From positions 40,402 through 104,401 of the forward strand of contig JAKUCV010003555.1 of the NCBI GenBank assembly GCA_028386065.3: 64,000 nucleotides of DNA. Reading direction: 5' to 3'. A program made the translations under genes and the position numbers. The first letter of the stretch is position 1. Each line of letters begins with the position of its first letter. Positions 54,642 to 64,000 of this stretch are shown in pieces. The DNA comes from Turnera subulata (lineage: Eukaryota > Streptophyta > Magnoliopsida > Malpighiales > Passifloraceae). The notes under the pieces were generated by a model. That model saw only the letters and a list, made by a program, of their open reading frames with translations, was not told the origin of the DNA and ran no database searches.

Positions 54642-54757
54642 GCGCTAAATAATACTACTTAGTGTTTTTGATTGATTAGGCTTTCTTTGTTTTCTGATCA
54701 CCTTTGCTTTCTTGTGGCAGGATATTGACAGCACCACTGTTGATTCTCTAGCAGTGT

Positions 54758-57239
54758 ATGCAAACTAGGAGCCGGCATCCTGAGCTAATCCTTATACCTG
54801 ATATTGAACGCACTACTAGGGCAAATCGTAGGAAAGTAAGGCAACAGAAAGCAGCTGAAACCGTTGAGACATCAATAATGGTCGGTATTAATCCTCCACA
54901 CAATGGCCGGGATGCTGATGGTAACATCATCAACCCCTCACGCGGCCAGGATGACCTACCAAGGAATAATGAGGGCAATGTCATCAATCCTGTAGGCCCG
55001 GGGAACCAACAGCGCCAGAATCAGAACGCTGCTGGTAATGACATTGTCGATCCTTTCGGCAATATTCCAGATCTGCCTATGAATCAGCTCATGCGGCCCC
55101 GACATATAGTACCTCATGGAGCCATCACATTACTCGGGAATGACAATCCTTATGAGCTCCGAACCAATTTGGTTCAGATGGTACAAAACAAGCAGTTTGG
55201 CGGTTCGACGCTGGAGGATCCCAACCAGCACCTAGAGGATTTTCTGGATATCTGTGCCATGACGAGGGTTCAGGGCTGCTCTGAGGATGCTAAGAAGCTC
55301 CACTTGTTAAAATTTTCACTTAGAGATGGAGCAAAAAGATGGCTGAAGACTCTACCAGCAGGTAGCATCACCACCTAGGCTCAAATGGAGGAGGCATTCC
55401 TGAAGAAATATTTTCCTGACACCAAGATGGATGAATTTCGAGGTAATCTGCAGTTTCAAGCAGAAATATGACGAAACCTAGGTGGAAGCATGAAAACGAT
55501 TTTAGGATTTGGTCCAGCGCTGCCCTACTCATATGGTGTACCCACTAGCACTGTTGGGAATTTTCTACCAAGCTATGTCACTAGAGGACAGACGCACCCT
55601 TAACGCTGCTGCAGGAGGAAAGTTCAAAGAAGCAACGTATGAGGAAGCGAAGAGGATTATGCTGAACTTAGAGGATGAAGATGAGCTGCGCCGGAACACC
55701 AGGGGCGTACATCATATTGACAAGAATACTAACCTAGAGGCCCAAATTACAGCCCTCACTAAGCATTTGATGCTACAGCCCGTGGCTCATGTACAACCCG
55801 TTATTCCTAACAGTGTTTGTGAAATATGTAGTGGTCCTCACTCCTTTCTTGAGTGTCCGGAGAACAATTCTGAGGAAGCAAATTTCATTGACCGTCGCCC
55901 CAATTCGCCCTATAATAACTATAATCAGGGGTATAACCAGGGATGGCGCTTAAATGCGAATCCAAATTACCAGCAGCAGCGGTAGCAGTAGTCACGGCAG
56001 GGTGGACCACATGAGGAATCTTCTGAAATGATGGGAATGATGAAGCAGCTGATGGAAAGTGTGAGCAAGATTGACAAGGAAGTGACCATGCTGAAGGCTT
56101 ACAATAAGAAGATTGAGAATTAGGTTGCACAGTATGCCATGCTGCAGCAGCAACCACATGGCCGGCTACCAGGACAACTAGAGGCAAATCCAAAGGAGCA
56201 ATGCAATGTTGTCACCCGAAGGAGTGGGAAGGAGCTTCCAGAACCCGTTCCTAAGCCAGTACAGGTGGCGACACCAGATTCTAAGAAGAAACAGGAACCA
56301 GCGCCTGAACCTGTGACGCTGCCTGAGTCTGCCCTAAGGAAAAAGCCTCTGCCAGTGCCCTATCAGCCACTAATTCCATTCCCGTAGGTTAACAGGAAGA
56401 GCAGGCTGGAGGATCAGTACAAGAAGTTCGTGGATATGCTTAGTGGTCTCCGATTGGAAGTTCCATTTACCACTGTTCTAGATCAGATGCCCACATATGC
56501 AAAATTTTTGAAGGAGATCCTGACCAAGAAGCGCACTGTGGAGAAGCAAACTGTGGCACTAACAACAAACTACAGCACCGTGTTGCAACACCAAATTCAC
56601 ACCCCCAAGCTGGGCGATCCAAGGAGTATCTCTATTCCTTGTGAAATTGGCACACAGTATTTTAACCGAGCTCTCTATGGCTTAGGGGCGAGTGTGAGTT
56701 TGATGCCTTTATTAGCAGCACAACAATTGGAATTTGGAGAGATTAAACCTACCCGCATAGTGCTGCAGCTGGTTGATCGCTCTGTTAAGTACCCCTGTTG
56801 GAGTCTTGGAAGATGTGCCTGTGAAGGTGGGGAAATTTTTTATCCCCTGTGATTTTGTCATCATGGACATGAGGCTTGATGAACAGACTCCAATCAACCT
56901 AGGGAGACCATTTCTAGCCACAGCGGGCGCGTTGCTTGATGCAAGAGATGGAAGTGTGACACTTCGAGTGGGAGAAGAGACAATTGAGTTTAATGTGCAG
57001 AAGGCTATGAAGTCTGAAATCCCCACTAATGCCTGCTACATGGTTCGGATCCTGGATGATGATATAGAAGATATTGTGGCTGAAGCAGCGCCCGCTGCTA
57101 ACACTGCTAATGCATTATTGGCATGTCTGGCCAATAGTATAGTACCGGAGGATGAAGACCCTGCTGTGGGAGATGTGGCGTACTTACTATCCAAAGCTCC
57201 AATAGTACACCACTCGCAGCAGGCGTTTGAAGTGCTCTA
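54758..57239 (+). pseudogene. Element F gag and protease
   Basis: Starts at ATG 54758 (MQTRSRHPELILIPDIER). Capsid motifs include GGSTLEDPNQHLEDFLDIC and DGAKRWLKTLPAGSITT. TAG at 55376 replaces a Trp. Frameshifts near 55470-55510 are followed by TYEEAKRIMLNL and a CEICSGPHSFLEC zinc-knuckle-like motif. More TAGs (from 55983; near 56121 and 56386) replace probable Gln codons. Then MPTYAKFLKEILTKK and the protease LYGLGASVSLMP, with Gly in place of the catalytic Asp, and INLGRPFLATAGALLDARDG after a frameshift near 56800. Ends at the TAG 57238-57240. Confidence 0.8.
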
Positions 57240-57240
57240 G

Positions 57241-58936
57241 CATCCAGCTGCAGACGCTGCTAAACCTGCAGCCGTTCCAATGGTGGAATTGAAACCCCTT
57301 CCACCCCTACTCAGGTATGATTTTCTTGGCCCTAATAATACTTTTCCTATTATTATTAGTGCTAACCTTTTTGCAAGTGAGAGAGATGCTCTAGTGCGTG
57401 TACTCAAGCAGCACCGCGCTGCTATCGGGTACATTATTGATGACATTAAAGGGATCAACCCTTCCCTCTGCATGCATCGCAACCCACTGGAGGAGGGATG
57501 TAAAGCCACGGTTGAGCATCAGAGAAGGCTCAATGAGAACATGAAGGAGGTGGTCAAGTAGGAAATCCTCAAACTTCTTGACGCTGATTTATCCAATTTC
57601 AGATAGCCCGCGGGTGAGTCCTGTTCATGTGGTGCCCAAAAAGGGAGGGATGACAGTGGTCCGCAATGACAATAATAAGCTGATCCCTACCTGTACAGTG
57701 ACGGGGTGGCGCATGTGTATTGACTACCGCAAGCTTAACAGCGCCACCCGTAAGGACCATTTTCCCTTCCTTTCAATGATCAGATGCTTGAGCGCCTTGC
57801 CAAGCATTCACATTTCTGCTATTTGGATGGGTACTCTAGTTTCTTTCATATTCCCATCCATCCTAATGACCAGGAGAAGACTACCTTCACTTGCCTATAC
57901 AGTATGTTTGCATACAGGCGCATGCCCTTTGGTTTGTGTAATGCGCCTGCTACTTTTTAGCATTGCATGATGAGCATATTTTCTGATTTCATCGAGCACA
58001 TCATGGAGGTTTTTATGGATGATTTTTCTATTTATGGTATTTTATTTGATGATTGTTTGAGAAATCTAACCAAGGTGCTGCAGCGCTGTGAGGAGACCCG
58101 TTTGGTATTAAATTGAGAAAAGTGTCACTTCATGGTAAGAGAAGGTATTGTACTGGGACATTTAGTCTCAGCACGTGGAATTGAGGTGGATAAGGTTAAA
58201 ATTGAAGTTAATGGGAAATTGCCTTTACCCACCAGTGTTAAAGTTGTTCGTAGTTTTCTCGGCCATGCTGGTTTATATCGACGCTTTATTAAGGATTTCT
58301 CAAAGATTGCAAAGCCTTTGACGAACCTCCTTAATAAAGATGTGGACTTTGTACTTGATCAGTCTTGTGTAGATGCATTTTGCAGGTTGAAGCAGGCGTT
58401 GGTGACCGCACCGATCATGCAGTCCCCTGAATGGACACTGCCATTTGAGATCATGACTGATGCCAGTGATCATGCTGTTGGTGCTGTGCTGGGACAACGA
58501 AAAGATGGCAAGTTGCATGCCATATATTATGCCAGCCGCACCCGGATGATGCCCAGCTCAACTATGCCACCACAGAGAAGGAGCTGTTGGCAGTGGTGTT
58601 TGCCATAGACAAATTTCGGTCCTATCTTTTTAGGTCAAAGGTGATTGTCCACACTGACCATGCTGCCTTGAGGTACCTCTTGACCAAGAAGGAAGCCAAA
58701 CCCCGACTAATTCGCTGGATTCTACTCCTCCAAGAGTTCGACTTGGAGATAGTCAATAAAAAGGGGACCGAGAATGTTATGGCAAACCATCTCTCTCGGA
58801 TTGTCCTAAATAGGGACTATTCACCTCTGGATGCACCTCCTATCAATGATCAGCTCCCGGATGAGTATTTGGTGGCAGTAGTGTCCACTGTTTGGGCAAC
58901 CGGGCCCGCTGCTGAGATTTTTCGACCGGACTTTCC
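57241..58936 (+). pseudogene. Element F reverse transcriptase and RNase H
   Basis: The N-terminal RT region has LKPLPPLLRYDFLGPNNTF and DIKGINPSLCMHR, then SPRVSPVHVVPKKGG and WRMCIDYRKLN. Frameshifts near 57780-57960 disrupt the palm, but FMDDFSIYG (about 58012) still shows the catalytic pair. SFLGHAGLYRRFIKDFSKIA follows, then RNase H with [16 protein letters not shown], a frame break near 58560, and [25 protein letters not shown] and [10 protein letters not shown]. Confidence 0.78.
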
Positions 58937-60280
58937 TTGGTATGCACCATATGTGAACTACATTGTCTGTGGCACTATTATTATGATGAGCCATATCTGC
59001 ACAATCACCGTGAACTACATTGTTTGTGGCACCATGATATCAGCTATTCCCAGAAGAAGAAATTTCTCTCTGATATCAAGCACTATTATTATGATGAGCC
59101 ATATCTGTACAATCGCTGTGGGGATAGCATAATTCGCAAGTGCCTACCGGAGGAGTCACATAAGACGGTGATTGCTAGCTGCCATCAAACCCCTTATGAA
59201 GGACACTATGGAGCCCAAAAGTCAACTATCAAGGTACTTCATTTCGGTTTCTTTTGGCCTACCATTTACAAAGATGTAAGGGAGTTTGTGCAGTCTTGTG
59301 ACCGCTGCCAGCGCACTGGGACTGTTTCACAGCGCCATGAAGGTCCACAGCAGGGGATGCTGTTTGTTGAGCCATTTGATGTGTGGGGCATTGACTTCAT
59401 GGGTCCTTTCCCCTCTTCCAAGTCAAATCAGTACATCCTCGCCGCTGTTGACTACGTAACCAAGTGGGTCGAGGCCATTGCGTCTCCAACTAATGATGAC
59501 CCTGTTGTAACAAGGTTTTTGAAGAAGAATATCTTCACCAGATTCGGAGTTCCAAGGGTTATCATCAGTGATGGAGGTTCCCACTTCTGCAACAGGTTGT
59601 TTGCGGCGTTGTTGAAGCAATATGGGGTTTCTCATAGGGTGGTTGTAACACTCTATCATCCTCAGGCCAGTGGCCAAGTGGAGGTTTCTAATAGGGAGAT
59701 CAAGCGTATTCTAGAGAAAACTGTTAGTGCCACCCGCAAGGACTGGTCCATAAAGCTAGACGGTGCGCTGTGGGCATATAGGACAGCCTACAAGACTCCT
59801 ATCAGCACAACGCCCTACAAACTTGTGTATGGGAAGTCTTGCCACCTTCTTGTTGAGTTGAAGCACAAAGCCTATTGGGCAATAAATGCTTTGAACTTTG
59901 ATGATAAAGCAGCGGGCGCTGCTAGGCAGCTGCAGCTCAAGGAGATTGAAGAAATCCGACTGGAGGCCTATGAAAACAATAAAATCTACAAGGAGAGGTC
60001 CAAGAGGTGGCATGATAGCAATATCATTCGTAGGCAGTTCCGGGAGGGCGAAGCAGTGTTGCTGTTTAACTCCCGCTTGAAGCTGTTTCCTGGGAAACTT
60101 CGATTTTGGTGGACAGGGCCCTATACAGTGGTAAGAGTGTTCCCACATGGTGCTGTTAAGGTTCAGAAGGGTGATGCACCACCTTTCAAGATGAACCACC
60201 AGCGGCTCAAGCGTTACTTTCCCGATGCACCAGTGGATGAACCGACCACTGCTTCACTAGCAGCACCCGCTGCTGAGTGA
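58937..60280 (+). CDS. Element F integrase, intact frame
   Basis: 447 codons without a stop; the only undisrupted enzyme domain in F. Zinc finger H83, H90, C121, C124. Catalytic D153 (WGIDFMGPF), D212 (IISDGGSHF) and E249 ([10 protein letters not shown]). A C-terminal part with [20 protein letters not shown] is typical of gypsy integrases. It ends LAAPAAE and the stop at 60278-60280. The first ~60 residues contain a local duplication: ELHCLWH appears twice, and YYDEPYL twice. It would normally be released from the polyprotein, so the ATG at 58937 is only the first in-frame start. Confidence 0.78.
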   Translation: MVCTICELHCLWHYYYDEPYLHNHRELHCLWHHDISYSQKKKFLSDIKHYYYDEPYLYNRCGDSIIRKCLPEESHKTVIASCHQTPYEGHYGAQKSTIKVLHFGFFWPTIYKDVREFVQSCDRCQRTGTVSQRHEGPQQGMLFVEPFDVWGIDFMGPFPSSKSNQYILAAVDYVTKWVEAIASPTNDDPVVTRFLKKNIFTRFGVPRVIISDGGSHFCNRLFAALLKQYGVSHRVVVTLYHPQASGQVEVSNREIKRILEKTVSATRKDWSIKLDGALWAYRTAYKTPISTTPYKLVYGKSCHLLVELKHKAYWAINALNFDDKAAGAARQLQLKEIEEIRLEAYENNKIYKERSKRWHDSNIIRRQFREGEAVLLFNSRLKLFPGKLRFWWTGPYTVVRVFPHGAVKVQKGDAPPFKMNHQRLKRYFPDAPVDEPTTASLAAPAAE

Positions 60281-60649
60281 TGTGCGTACCGTCCAGCCAA
60301 CGGACGTTAAAGGCAGCGCTACTCGGGAGGCAACCCGAGGTAAATTCTACTTTTAGTATATGCCTTTAGTTTTATTTTTGTTGTTTTGTTTTTGCTGTTG
60401 TTTTACAGCCCTAGAAAGTATAAAAACCAGAAAAACCATAAAGATAGGGGCACTGTGATGGAAAGCAGCGATACTGCTTATGCAACACACCATGTTCGGC
60501 CAATAGAGAAGCATTCCTATCCTTTCTATTGTATTTTATATTTGCCAGCATGCACTATGTGCCATGACGTTGTGAATACCCGACCCAAAATCACTTGGGC
60601 CTATTCACCTATTCCTTACACCTTCTTCATAACCGTCATCCAACATCTT
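60281..60649 (+). other. Element F 3' non-coding region
   Basis: Contains CAGCGCTACTCGGGAGGCAACC (about 60314-60335, hallmark of Athila/Tat 3' regions) and no ORF of note before element G begins. Confidence 0.6.
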
Positions 60650-62411
60650 TGGAGTCGCCACCCAAGTTTTATTAAAGGACAAAACTCAGGAAAATCCTTT
60701 GTAAGACTCCATTTAGGCGACTAGATAGCGAACCAAAGATGATGAACCCGAGGATTCGTCATGGATGGGAAGGTGTTAGGCACCCATCCATGTTGGGGTG
60801 AAACCTTGTGCAATTGAAAGATTTTGTATGCCTTGTGCACGTGTGCAAGTGTGAACCACGAAACACAAAATAACTGAAACTAAAAAGAATGGGGAGAAGA
60901 AGAAGATTGGGCTTGAGTTTCCACCACTAGAAACCACCTACATACCCCGGAGACCGGGTTCAAAGCCCACGTAGTTCTTAACATGCATCATATAACAATC
61001 ATAACATCATAACATCATAATCAGCAACACCACAACATTAATTCATCCACAATCAGCAAGATTCAAAGTCAAGAAAAGATTGAAATACTTACCTCGTGTT
61101 TTGACAAATTCTGTTCGTCGACTTCAAGGGCAACTATTATAAAGAAAAAAACTTTTTCAGCTTCTGAGCCCAGCAGAGAAGTTGTAGATCTTCCTCTTAG
61201 ATTTCCAGGGACACCAAGATCACGGCAATTCGACATCTACAGCTCCAGAAAAAGCAATTATATCGAGACTGCCAGCACAGGATACTTCCCTTCGGGATTC
61301 TTCACAACTTCTCCAACAATTTGCCTTCAATCGCCTCCCTCTTGCCCTTATCTTGCTCTCCTCTTGCTTTCAACCTCTTTCTCTTCCTCTCCACGAAATT
61401 TCCCTAGAGTCTCAGCACTTAATACGGTTCCTAAGCTTGGAAGGAAGAGAATTTTCCCCAAGCACCTATGCTTTAGTGTATGTAAAGAGAAGAGAGAGTT
61501 TGTGTAGAATCCTATGTCCCTCTGAGGGTGAAGAGAGGGGTCCTATTTATAGTGCTCAAGGTGTCTGAACGTCGACTCTAATCCTACGGTAGGAATTGAA
61601 TCTCTAAATCCAATGGTTGATGGCTCCTATATCGAATTGGAAATAAAATCTTTGACTTAACCTCCAAGTCGGATTTTTCCTGTTTTCTAACCCGTAAATT
61701 GCACGCCAAATTCCGGCTTGTAGAAGACGAAATTAGACCTTGGATCCTTCTACAAAAGTTCTAGATAAATCTCCTAGCTTTCCATCCATATAAAGTTCAC
61801 CGGATTTGGACTATTGTAGCTCCAGTTATCGCAAAAATGGTGGGCCTGGGTCGGTTCTAAATTCCTGCGTGGTTAGGACAACTTTAAATCATTACTGCTC
61901 TTAATCCACCGAGCCAAAAATTATGAACTTTATATTCACAAAAATATTTAAGAGTCTAGTTTCATCTCCAACTGGTCTCATGTCAATTGGATCTCTGGAT
62001 CTTCCGGAATTGTTAATTAAGAGGGCTATGCTCACTGCAGAAGAAAAATTTCCAAAACAAGATCTCTTGACTACCAAGGCCAGGCGGTCATCGCGACTTG
62101 ACCGCCATGGCTTGGCGGTCTTCTAAGCATGTCCGCCGGCCTGGCAATCATCTCAACATAACTGCCGAGTCTCGGTTACTATTCATGTTCTACCTATTTT
62201 GTCCGGGTTTTCTTTTAGTTCCAATTTTATTCTGATCTTTTGCACAAAGTGTTAGGACTCTCCTCTTTTCTCCTAAGATATCAATACCTCATCGAATTAG
62301 ATTCTAGACATGCTCTAACCTAAGATCAAATCATCTCAATAATCTTGTAGTTTGGACACATCTAGAACCTAAGTTAATAAAATATTCGTGGGTCAAATTT
62401 GGATGTTCACA
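60650..62411 (-). repeat. Element G 3' LTR
   Basis: 1762 bp, TGGAGTCGCCACCC…GGATGTTCACA in window orientation. TATA box CTATAAATAGG on the minus strand near 61542-61552. A cluster of GGCGGTC/GACCGCC inverted motifs lies at about 62080-62140. Confidence 0.68.
61543..61552 (-). promoter_or_regulatory. TATA box of element G LTR
   Basis: CTATAAATAG on the minus strand. Confidence 0.5.
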
Positions 62412-62425
62412 GATGCCCCTCGTTC
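62412..62425 (-). other. Element G polypurine tract
   Basis: On the minus strand ACGAGGGGCATC lies directly before the LTR start TGTGAACATCC. Confidence 0.65.
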
Positions 62426-62599
62426 ATGAGTCCTTAGAAGCTAAGGACGAAACAACGCGAGAAAGGAACAACCAAATTTGAATGACTGATGTTGGTGTTA
62501 TGTACCATGGGTTAGAGCTTCTCATGCTCCACCTCAGGAATCATCTCATCCTGAGGTTCTGTGAGGAAGTTTTGAGCAACTATTCCTAGTTTAAAAATT

Positions 62600-63837
62600 G
62601 GGGCAGCTATGCCGTTGATCAAATTCGGGCTGCTATGCCCTTGATGCAAAAAAATTCAGGCAGCTATGCCCTTCATGTGATTAAATTGAAAACTTGAGCA
62701 GCTATGCCCTTCATATATTCAAACTCGAAAACACGGGCAGCTATGCCCTTCATGCAACCAAGTTAAGAACTCAGGCAGCTATGCCCTTCAATTAAATTTG
62801 AAAATTCGGGTAGCTATGCCCTTCAAATTCAAAAATTTGGGCAGCTATGCCCTCTATGCGATCAAAGTAAAAACTCAGGCAGTTGTGCCCTTCATGCAAT
62901 TAAATTCAAAAACACCGGACAGCTATGCCCATCATGCAACCAAGTTAAGAACTCGGGCAGCTATGCCCTTTAAGTTCAAAAATTTGGGCAGCTATGCCCT
63001 TCATATGCTCTACTTCAAAAATATCCGGGCAGCTACGCCCCTCTCAATAATTTGGGCAGCTATGCCCAAGGTGTAATAAACTTTGAAAATATGGGCAGCT
63101 GTGCCCTCCTCAACTTCAATAATTAGGGCAGCTATGCCCCTTATGTTCAAAAAAGTTCGGGCAGCTATGCCCTTGACGTACTTAAATCAAGAATCGGGAC
63201 AGCTATGTCCTTCGCAATGACACAGGCAGCTATGCCCAGGCAGTTATGCCTTTCATGTAACCAAATTCAAAAACTTGGGCAGCTATGCCCCATGTGCTTA
63301 AAAACTCGGCAGCTATGCCCCTGATGTATCAAAAAGAAATCCAGGCAGCTATGCCCACCATGCAATCATGAACTTGGGCAGCTATGCCCTTCCATTTCAA
63401 AAACTTGGACAACTATGCCCTTGATTTAAAATTGACTCAAAAGGTTCGGGCAGCTATGCCCCTCAGATGTATAAAACCTCGGGCAGCTATGCCCCTGATA
63501 AACTTAAATCAAAAAAAAAAATAATGGGCAACTATGCCCATGGCGTAATCAATTTCGAAAATGCGGGCAGCTATGCCCTCTTTCAACTTCAGAAAATTAG
63601 GGCAGCTATGCTCCTCATGTTCAAAAATCTAGACAGCTAGGCCTTTTGTTCAACTTTCAAAATTAGGGCATCTATGCCCCTTATTTAAGTTCGAAAAAAC
63701 TAGGGCAGCTATGCCCTTTGTGCACTCATTCCAAAAATATGGGCAGCTATGCCCTTAGAATCAGACATTAACTCTAATGGGGTAGTCTGCCCCGAAAATT
63801 ATACAATTCAAATCATGGGGTAGCATGCTCCTGGCAT
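62600..63837. repeat. array of ~36 GGGCAGCTATGCCC hairpin motifs
   Basis: A 14-base motif GGGCA-GCTA-TGCCC, itself a perfect 5 bp hairpin stem with a 4-base loop, recurs about 34 times, plus two diverged copies at 63779 and 63817, with irregular spacing of roughly 20-50 bases. Between motifs are short A-rich linkers such as TTCATGCAACCAAGTTAAGAACTC. Several variants keep pairing (GGACAGCTATGTCC). It lies between the coding part and the 3' LTR of element G. Short frames across it are incidental. Confidence 0.85.
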
Positions 63838-63849
63838 CATTTCACAAAG

Positions 63850-64000
63850 AAAAGGCCGGGCCTTACAACACGTTTTATTGAGAATGCCCAAATTCATCAA
63901 CAAAAGTTGGGGCTTACATCTCCTTGAATGCCCAAGCTCACATCTTGACTCATCAACAAAAATTGGGGCTTACATCTTCTTGAATGCCCAAGACAACACA
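63850..64000. repeat. ~70 bp direct repeat at the window end
   Basis: CATCAACAAAAGTTGGGGCTTACATC…TTGAATGCCCAAG occurs twice (about 63895-63940 and 63951-63992), with a related GAATGCCCAAATTCATC just before. It is cut by the window end. Confidence 0.6.

Larger units (their letters stand above)
53294..60649 (+). mobile_element. Element F: Athila-type Ty3/gypsy, 3' end cut by element G
   Basis: 5' LTR, Asp-tRNA PBS, gag, protease, RT, RNase H and integrase in gypsy order, then the Athila/Tat 3' hallmark GGGAGGCAACCCGAGG near 60328. No 3' LTR is seen before element G begins at 60650. Its 5' LTR starts inside the reading frame of copia D. Confidence 0.82.
60650..64000 (-). mobile_element. Element G: Tat/Ogre-like Ty3/gypsy, 3' LTR and 3' untranslated region
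   Basis: The LTR ends …GGGTGGCGACTCCA and starts TGTGAACATCCAAATTTGACC on the minus strand, preceded by a GAGGGGCATC polypurine tract. These are typical Tat/Ogre junctions. Beyond the PPT is a long repeat-rich non-coding region; coding parts lie outside the window. The left flank 60645-60649 is atctt; its partner cannot be seen. Confidence 0.7.

Noticed and set aside
62600..63837. CRISPR-like array
   Set aside because: The repeat is short and degenerate, spacing is irregular, linkers are related to one another, and the setting is a plant retroelement.

Overview
The window looks like heterochromatic or intergenic nuclear DNA from a flowering plant. Almost all of it is LTR retrotransposons inserted into one another. 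The evidence is plant-type Ty1/copia and Ty3/gypsy gag-pol sequences, primer-binding sites (PBS) matching initiator-Met and Asp tRNAs, a hAT-type MITE, a foldback element and Helitron/RPA-like relics. I see no intact ordinary host gene, no rRNA or tRNA gene and no CRISPR. The species cannot be named from the sequence. Positions 19736-20727 are an assembly gap (N).

Left edge (1-3224): a minus-strand retroelement with its gag start and a ~245 bp LTR, then a decayed replication protein A-like pseudogene that may have been carried by a Helitron, then a small TE-poor stretch with a TATA-like motif.

Centre (about 3225-50271): one decayed minus-strand gypsy element (here 'E') whose 3' LTR is split by a 41.7 kb insertion. 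That insertion is a copia element ('Copia-A', 3466-45168), itself broken by later arrivals: a Tekay-type chromovirus (6392-16612, TSD atttt) and a hAT MITE (5704-6284) in DNA lying within its leader; a Sirevirus (17929-29158, TSD taata); an Athila-type gag-only derivative inside its integrase (31923-39304); and a foldback element inside its RNase H (41348-43196), which in turn holds a solo copia LTR (41362-42733, TSD cctct). The Copia-A reading frame resumes after each insertion. Element E also contains a TRIM-like miniature LTR element (46960-48184).

Right side (50403-64000): another copia element ('D', from 50403) is cut at about 53294 by a plus-strand Athila element ('F'). Its 3' end is cut at 60650 by a minus-strand Tat/Ogre-like element ('G') that runs off the window.

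Function: every gag-pol except the F integrase and the Sirevirus envelope-like ORF is visibly broken. Many stops sit where the family normally has Trp, Gln or Arg, as expected from C-to-T decay of methylated DNA. The most unusual items are: (i) a possible antisense transcription unit with an endonuclease-like domain inside the Sirevirus; (ii) three unrelated LTR elements that each carry dense arrays of a different short motif (ATCGAT palindromes, TTGAC W-box-like repeats, GGGCAGCTATGCCC hairpins); and (iii) the foldback element with tRNA-like box-B motifs and a 5 bp target duplication.
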